From positions 1 to 64,000 of the IMG/VR virus record IMGVR_UViG_3300047548_000772: a stretch of DNA of 64,000 bases; one strand, 5' to 3'. Within the stretch, counting starts at the first letter, position 1; each line of letters starts with the position of its first letter. Of the stretch, positions 59,291 to 64,000 are shown in pieces. Source of the stretch: a virus. The notes under the pieces are model-generated. The model did not search any database and was not told the DNA's origin. It was given only the letters and a program-made list of their open reading frames with translations. The translations under genes and the position numbers were made by a program.

Positions 59291-60003
59291 TGGCATTTCT
59301 AAAACACGTAGGCAAGCATGGCGACCGTCGAGTTGCAATCATCTTCCGCGAAATCCCAGGCGACGAGCACATGTGCTTAGTTGTTTACCCAGAGATCATG
59401 CAAACTGCTTGGCACGATGCGCTAATGAAGGCAATCGAATCGCCAGAAGCACAAACATCTGATCACCTTGGTGAAGCACTATCACGTGCGTTATTCCCCG
59501 ATGGTCGTGTAATGCTACAAGCAATGCACACCGAAGGATTACTAAAGAAGGTACAAACAGAAAACGTTATTGTTACTCCAACTCCAACTAGTAGTTGCAA
59601 ACTAGCAGAGATCAATAACATTCTTCGCGAAATGAAACTCGGCGAAGAAGCAATTAAAAAGATGGCCGAAGTCGACAAGAATTCGGGCATGACTGGCAAG
59701 GTTCGTCCACGTGATGACTTTGGTCGTGAAGTTGGTGGTCCACCACCTGCTGCTCGCGGACCACTTGCTGGATCAAACAATCCACCACAAGCAGGCATGA
59801 ACAACGCTCTAGGCGACGATGCTATTGCTAACAATCTTCGCCAACAAGCAGAACGCATGGCTGCAGAAGCCAAAGGTTTGCTTGCTGAAAGCGATCGCAT
59901 GATGAGAGAAGCCGCTTCGTTAATGGGTACAACAATCCCAGACCCTGCTGCTCCTAAGAAGCGTGGTCGTCCAGCCAAGGCGAAGGTGGGTAATGCTGCT
60001 TAA
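59290..60003 (+). CDS. phage protein with AT-hook-like C-terminus
   Basis: 237 residues, TAATG overlap. N-terminal domain GDRRVAIIFREIPGDEHMCL ... ALFPDGRVMLQAM, a Gly/Pro-rich linker, a coiled-coil helix (NNLRQQAERMAAEAKGLLAE) and KKRGRPAKAK, an AT-hook core (RGRP) that would bind AT-rich DNA minor grooves. Function unknown. Confidence 0.72.
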   Translation: MAFLKHVGKHGDRRVAIIFREIPGDEHMCLVVYPEIMQTAWHDALMKAIESPEAQTSDHLGEALSRALFPDGRVMLQAMHTEGLLKKVQTENVIVTPTPTSSCKLAEINNILREMKLGEEAIKKMAEVDKNSGMTGKVRPRDDFGREVGGPPPAARGPLAGSNNPPQAGMNNALGDDAIANNLRQQAERMAAEAKGLLAESDRMMREAASLMGTTIPDPAAPKKRGRPAKAKVGNAA

Positions 60004-60295
60004 AATTGATCGTATCAGTCAGTGGAATGAGGTACTCGAGTCCATCGAGAAAGATCACATTCCTATCGACTGTGTAAAGAAAGTTTTACTCAAACTAGAA
60101 GGCGGCCGGCAAAAAACAATCAATCTAGAAAACCTTCGCAAGAATGGTTTAGACTTAGAAGAAATTGAAACAGTAGTTAGCCGTCATATGCGCGAACTTG
60201 GTAGACAAATTGCCAACATTGAGTTTATAATTGATGTTAAAGCAGTCGAAAAACACGTTCAACCCATTACAGATAAATTTTTAAGCAACATATGA
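59993..60295 (+). CDS. hypothetical helical protein
   Basis: 100 residues from ATG 59993, 11 nt overlap. IDRISQWNEVLESIEKDHIP and ETVVSRHMRELGRQIANIEF. Mostly helical. Coupled to thyX. Confidence 0.62.
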   Translation: MLLKIDRISQWNEVLESIEKDHIPIDCVKKVLLKLEGGRQKTINLENLRKNGLDLEEIETVVSRHMRELGRQIANIEFIIDVKAVEKHVQPITDKFLSNI

Positions 60296-60978
60296 AAGTT
60301 AAACTAATCAACTCTTCGGCACCATCTGAAGAACTGCTAGCACAGGGCATTGACAATGCGCAAGAACTAATTGCGTTTTGTGCCCGTGTTAGCAATCCTA
60401 GCAATCAACTTAACACAGAAACCAGTGAAAAGTTAATTCGTTATCTAATCAAGCACAAGCACTGGAGTCCTTTAGAAATGGTTAGTGCTTGTTTAGAAAT
60501 CGAAACTACACGTGATATTGCTCGTCAAATTCTGCGCCATCGTAGTTTTAGTTTCCAAGAGTTTAGTCAGCGTTATGCCGACCCAACCAAGGATCTAAAC
60601 TTTGAAATTCGCGAAACACGACTACAGGATACTAAGAATCGTCAAAACTCAGTAGAGTTAGATGTTAGTGTTCCTGAAAATCGCGAACTTGTTCGTATTT
60701 GGGAAGAAAAGCAACATGCGGTTATCAAAGCCGCTCGCGATGCATATGAGTGGGCAGTAACAAATAGCATTGCCAAGGAACAAGCCCGTGCTGTATTGCC
60801 CGAAGGTTTAATGGGCAGTCGTTTGTATATGAATGGCACACTACGTTCGTGGATTCACTTTATCGAGTTACGTAGTGCCAACGGTACACAAAAAGAGCAT
60901 CAAGAAGTTGCTATTGCGTGTGCTCGTGCTATTGCTAACATCTTTCCAATGGCGGATGAGTTTGTAACCACAAACTAA
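60292..60978 (+). CDS. thyX: flavin-dependent thymidylate synthase
   Basis: 228 residues. ILRHRSFSFQEFSQRYADP carries the ThyX motif R-H-R-x7-S-x-R (near residue 82), and NGTLRSWIHFIELRS and TQKEHQEVA the substrate-binding end. Makes dTMP from dUMP using FAD and methylene-tetrahydrofolate. Common in large phages to supply thymidine. ATGA overlap on the 5' side, 1 nt overlap on the 3' side. Confidence 0.96.
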   Translation: MKVKLINSSAPSEELLAQGIDNAQELIAFCARVSNPSNQLNTETSEKLIRYLIKHKHWSPLEMVSACLEIETTRDIARQILRHRSFSFQEFSQRYADPTKDLNFEIRETRLQDTKNRQNSVELDVSVPENRELVRIWEEKQHAVIKAARDAYEWAVTNSIAKEQARAVLPEGLMGSRLYMNGTLRSWIHFIELRSANGTQKEHQEVAIACARAIANIFPMADEFVTTN

Positions 60979-61211
60979 TGCAACGCATCGTATTTGCTAC
61001 ATTTAATTTAGGCGACGTAGAGGATCCAGAAATCTACGCCGCCTTTCCTATTTACAAATTCAAAGAAACACCCAAAGGCCAGTGGATGATGGAAAACTGC
61101 AAGGATCCGGTTTATGATATTCACATGTGTTACGATACATACGGGTATCGTGTTGTTATCCACGGCAAAGTAGAAGATCAACTTGCTACAGAGTTTTACC
61201 TACGATGGTAG
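60978..61211 (+). CDS. LRW-family protein ending exactly at W
   Basis: 77 residues. Acidic N-terminal half, then YGYRVVIHGKVEDQLATEFY and LRW followed by TAG. Next gene starts inside its R-W codons. Confidence 0.68.
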   Translation: MQRIVFATFNLGDVEDPEIYAAFPIYKFKETPKGQWMMENCKDPVYDIHMCYDTYGYRVVIHGKVEDQLATEFYLRW

Positions 61212-61486
61212 AACCACTTCAAGCCTTGGTTTGGCGACTACCCGGTGGTATGGCTGCTAACTTTTACGCACATAGGCTTAACCAAGAAGTAGGACAATGG
61301 GCCGAAACGCACCATGTTGATCCAAAATTGCTTAAATGGACTAACGTCAATTGGTATCGAGGCCAAAAAGCCCACTTTAGAATGTTGACTATGCCCAAGA
61401 AGTATGCTACAATATTTCTATTATCGTGGACTGGCAAGCCGCCAACTTACATAGACGAATACGTACATCCGGATGAACCAAATTAA
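61205..61486 (+). CDS. LRW-family protein with C-terminal extension
   Basis: 93 residues from ATG 61205. EVGQWAETHHVDPKLLKWTN, KKYATIFLLSWTGKPPTYID. LSW replaces LRW and about 17 residues follow. Overlaps the SGNH gene by 14 nt. Confidence 0.68.
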   Translation: MVEPLQALVWRLPGGMAANFYAHRLNQEVGQWAETHHVDPKLLKWTNVNWYRGQKAHFRMLTMPKKYATIFLLSWTGKPPTYIDEYVHPDEPN

Positions 61487-62471
61487 TCTTTGCAATTTAA
61501 CTTTAGAACAAACATACATGTCGCATTTATCCAATCGACAATGGTATTTTGAACGATCGCTAAATCGAGACTCGCTGGTTATTTCAGTTGGGGATTCATG
61601 GAGTTGGGGAATGGGACTACAATCTGACAACAACAGCGATAACATAGAATATCGCACTAACCATTGTTATGGAAGTATTGTTGCAAAGAGCACAAACAGC
61701 GATTTTATTAATATTGGATTTCCCGGGTACAGCAATATGCTCCACATCAATTATGCATTTGATGTTTTAAACAGACTAGTGAAGCCTTATAAAAAAATTT
61801 TTGTACTTTTAACCCTTAGCGAGTCTGGCAGAGACATATCAGACGATTTTTATAAACGTCCCGAATACTACAACTTATTGCGCGGCGGCTCTTGGCCTAC
61901 ATTCAATGACATTGTAACCGGTAGTGTTAAGTTCAACGAATTAAGATTTGCACTCAAAGAATTAAAGAGCAATAACATATACTTTGAGTACCCTCTTAAA
62001 GCATTTCTAAGAGCTAAGAATTTTTTCAATACCTTCGACATTGTTAAGTCACTAGAAAAAACTAGTTTTAAAATGCTCGTTGACAAAATCAAACAACAAG
62101 GTAAAAATATTCACTACGTTGTTGGTCGAACTTATGTAGACACGTTCAAAGAAAATGTTAGCATACTGGATTCAAATTTTTGCCTTTTATCAAAAAAATG
62201 GGTCGATATATTGGCCGAGCACACCAACAATCTGTATCCAACAAACGTGTATAACGTCACTCAGATCGGCATTGACACTTTGTTTGACTTTGATAATTTT
62301 GTACATTCAACTGCGGACCTAAGATCAAGGACCGAACTAATCGAATCATCTTTATCTGCTATCCATTGGTTAGAATCGTGTTCGTTGACTCGTGGCGAAG
62401 TGCCGTATCCCACAGAGCAAGGGCATCAACTGTGGGCCAATTATATACTTGAGAATATTAAACATGTCTAA
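61473..62471 (+). CDS. SGNH-like hydrolase
   Basis: 332 residues. LVISVGDSWSWGMGL gives block I (GDS), GFPGYSNMLH a possible oxyanion Gly/Asn, and PTEQGHQLWANYIL the C-terminal His block, so catalysis is plausible. LRGGSWPTFNDI resembles the core of the WP module. Precedes an epimerase and a DegT gene, suggesting a role in glycan synthesis. Confidence 0.75.
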   Translation: MNQINLCNLTLEQTYMSHLSNRQWYFERSLNRDSLVISVGDSWSWGMGLQSDNNSDNIEYRTNHCYGSIVAKSTNSDFINIGFPGYSNMLHINYAFDVLNRLVKPYKKIFVLLTLSESGRDISDDFYKRPEYYNLLRGGSWPTFNDIVTGSVKFNELRFALKELKSNNIYFEYPLKAFLRAKNFFNTFDIVKSLEKTSFKMLVDKIKQQGKNIHYVVGRTYVDTFKENVSILDSNFCLLSKKWVDILAEHTNNLYPTNVYNVTQIGIDTLFDFDNFVHSTADLRSRTELIESSLSAIHWLESCSLTRGEVPYPTEQGHQLWANYILENIKHV

Positions 62472-63420
62472 CATACTTGTTACCGGTGGTCTAGGATTTA
62501 TTGGACACAATGTTGTCCAATTGCTCGAACAACAAGGACATAATGTGCTTGTTGTAGACAACGAAACTACCTATGGCGTTATTCCGCAAGACGAGTTATC
62601 CAAACTTATACTAGAACGTAAACAAAAAATAAAAACCAACTCACTCTACTTCTGTGACATTGCTGACCCGCTTGCTGCAAAAATATTTGAACAGTTTAAT
62701 CCAAATACAGTTATACATCTTGCTAGCTTTCCTCGACAAAAAGTAGTTAATAATGATCCTGTATTAGGAAGCGCAACAATGAGTACCGGATTGCTCAATT
62801 TGTTGGAAGCAAGTGTAAGGTATAATGTTAAAAAGTTTGTGTACATTAGTTCAAGCATGGTGTATGGTGAATTCTCAGATGGGGTGCGCGAAGATGCTGT
62901 GTGTAATCCACTGGGACAATATGGAATTTTAAAGTTAGCAGGCGAATGGTTAGTGCGCGACTATACACACCGCACAGGATTAACACATACCATCATTCGC
63001 CCGAGTGCAGTTTATGGTCCGCGTGATGTTGAGGATCGTGTGATTAGCAAGTTTTTTGCTGCGGCAATGCGCAACGAAACTATTCATGTCAAAGGTGCCG
63101 ATGAATGCTTAGACTTTACCTACGTAGAAGATATTGCACGTGGTATCGTCAAGGCTACACTCACAGATTCTACTAACAACAAAACATACAACGTCACACG
63201 TGGACGAGCGCACTCGCTATTAGACGCTGCCAAACTTGTACAAAAGATTGTAGGGCAAGGTACTATCGAAGTTGAAGAACGCGACACAAACTTTCCATCG
63301 CGTGGTGCATTAAATATAGAAGCGGCATGTAGAGATTTTCTTTACACGCCATTGGTTGATATCGAACAAGGTTTTAAATTGTATTATGACTGGCTTGACC
63401 ATACCTTTCACAGGTCTTAA
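62464..63420 (+). CDS. NAD-dependent epimerase/dehydratase
   Basis: 318 residues from ATG 62464 (8 nt overlap). NILVTGGLGFIGHNVV (NAD loop), YISSSMVYGE, and YGILKLAGE (Y-x-x-x-K). Extended SDR of the GalE / dTDP-glucose dehydratase group. YVEDIARGIVKATL and YNVTRGRAHSLLDAAK are typical. Would supply the keto-sugar or epimer for the DegT aminotransferase next to it. Confidence 0.9.
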   Translation: MSNILVTGGLGFIGHNVVQLLEQQGHNVLVVDNETTYGVIPQDELSKLILERKQKIKTNSLYFCDIADPLAAKIFEQFNPNTVIHLASFPRQKVVNNDPVLGSATMSTGLLNLLEASVRYNVKKFVYISSSMVYGEFSDGVREDAVCNPLGQYGILKLAGEWLVRDYTHRTGLTHTIIRPSAVYGPRDVEDRVISKFFAAAMRNETIHVKGADECLDFTYVEDIARGIVKATLTDSTNNKTYNVTRGRAHSLLDAAKLVQKIVGQGTIEVEERDTNFPSRGALNIEAACRDFLYTPLVDIEQGFKLYYDWLDHTFHRS

Positions 63421-64000
63421 AAAGCAGTACAACAATCTACGTTCAGAAATCCTTGATGTTACAGACGAGGTTCTTCGCAGTGGCCAACTGATGAATGGCA
63501 ATTGGACTGCGGAGTTTGAAAACTGGCTGGCTAAAAAGAATCGCACAGCACATGCAGTTACTTGCCACTCTGGCACACAAGCACTAGAAATACTAGCAGC
63601 ATTTTACAAACATTTGTTGGCCATGGATAGTCCAACTGTTGTTATGCCTACGTTTACCTATGCGGCAACTGCCAATGCATTTATTCGCGCAGGATGGGAT
63701 GTGCACTTTGTTGACACAGATTATTACGGTGTACTAGATCCCAAACACATACCAAACATTGAGTACCAAGCAATTATCTTAGTAGGCTTATATGGTGCTG
63801 CTCTTTCACAACTAGAGCACACACATCACTGGTTGGATTGGTCATTAAACGACAAGTATCTTATTGAAGATGCAGCACAACATTGGTTAGCAGCGGCTAG
63901 TCGACGCATTGGACCTACTGCTATTAGTTTTGACCCAATGAAGAACTTACCTTGCTATGGCAATGGCGGTGCTATTGTCACCGATGCTGCGGATCTCGCA
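63386..64000 (+). CDS. DegT/DnrJ/EryC1-type sugar aminotransferase, 5' part
   Basis: Open to the right edge, 205 residues seen, so it is truncated by the window. LTIPFTGLKKQYNNLRSEIL, SGQLMNGNWTAEFENWLAKK, HAVTCHSGTQALEIL, VVMPTFTYAATANAFIRAGW, and SFDPMKNLPCYGNGGAIVTD with the PLP-binding Lys. Transfers an amino group to a nucleotide keto-sugar (perosamine synthase-like). Overlaps the epimerase by 35 nt; a LOS, capsule or virion glycan pathway is inferred. Confidence 0.92.
   Translation, partial: MTGLTIPFTGLKKQYNNLRSEILDVTDEVLRSGQLMNGNWTAEFENWLAKKNRTAHAVTCHSGTQALEILAAFYKHLLAMDSPTVVMPTFTYAATANAFIRAGWDVHFVDTDYYGVLDPKHIPNIEYQAIILVGLYGAALSQLEHTHHWLDWSLNDKYLIEDAAQHWLAAASRRIGPTAISFDPMKNLPCYGNGGAIVTDAADLA

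Noticed and set aside
1-64000. Alternative genetic code with reassigned TAG or TGA
   Set aside because: TAA, TAG and TGA all end genes at sensible places and none occurs inside conserved domains.

Overview
The window looks like part of the genome of a large tailed phage, probably a jumbo phage, infecting a Gram-negative, most likely freshwater betaproteobacterial host. This is inference from content. Genes are very small, packed and mostly on one strand with 1-14 nt overlaps. Homing endonucleases (GIY-YIG and HNH) sit among tRNA genes, and 5'-3' exonuclease, ThyX and MoxR/VWA genes are present. The betaproteobacterial clue is a classic 16-strand-type porin, an ANDEVYALAA tmRNA tag and a permuted tmRNA layout. 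No virion, DNA polymerase, terminase, rRNA, transposase or CRISPR genes were seen, so this is an accessory and translation-support part of the genome.

Layout. (1) 1-8.7 kb: one plus-strand operon-like run with metK, two SGNH-like proteins, a GIY-YIG enzyme, a cytidylyltransferase-like protein, a T4 RNase H-type exonuclease and a methyltransferase-like protein, closed by a convergent glycosyltransferase-like gene. (2) 9.7-21.1 kb: a dense array of about 40 tiny genes. Most belong to one unrecognised paralogous family of 52-140 residue proteins ending in a D/E-x-x-D-A-x-x-F-x-L-[R/K]-W signature. A GGQ release-factor-like gene is embedded in it. (3) 21.1-24.5 kb: a host-like cargo block of porin, OmpA-like protein, AhpC, a small Cys protein and AhpD, with terminators. 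(4) 24.5-28.5 kb: zinc-ribbon, T5orf172 and radical SAM genes. (5) 28.5-30.9 kb: a 2.3 kb non-coding block of structured RNA with sigma70-like promoters, boxA-like elements, tRNA-like folds and an RNA of roughly 0.9 kb rich in GNRA tetraloops. (6) 31-51 kb: about 30 tRNA genes that together cover all 20 amino acids, a permuted two-piece tmRNA, hairpins with CCATATTGAAACACACT-type arms, sugar-nucleotide genes, a large radical SAM gene, 2OG oxygenase, an RNA polymerase omega homologue and HNH genes. (7) 48-64 kb: phosphatases, a PP-loop protein, MoxR-type AAA ATPase plus VWA metalloprotein, more LRW-family genes, thyX, and an epimerase/DegT aminotransferase pair running off the right edge.

How it fits together. 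The tRNAs, initiator tRNA, tmRNA and GGQ protein form a translation and ribosome-rescue kit. Omega, boxA-like elements and a uniform TTGAC-N17-TATAAT promoter suggest the phage leans on the host polymerase. Porin, OmpA, AhpC and AhpD would change the infected cell's envelope and peroxide handling. Epimerases, dehydrogenase, DegT and several glycosyltransferase-like and SGNH proteins suggest glycan synthesis or modification. The strongest candidates for undescribed biology are the LRW-tail protein family, the long-stem hairpin family and the large structured RNA block.
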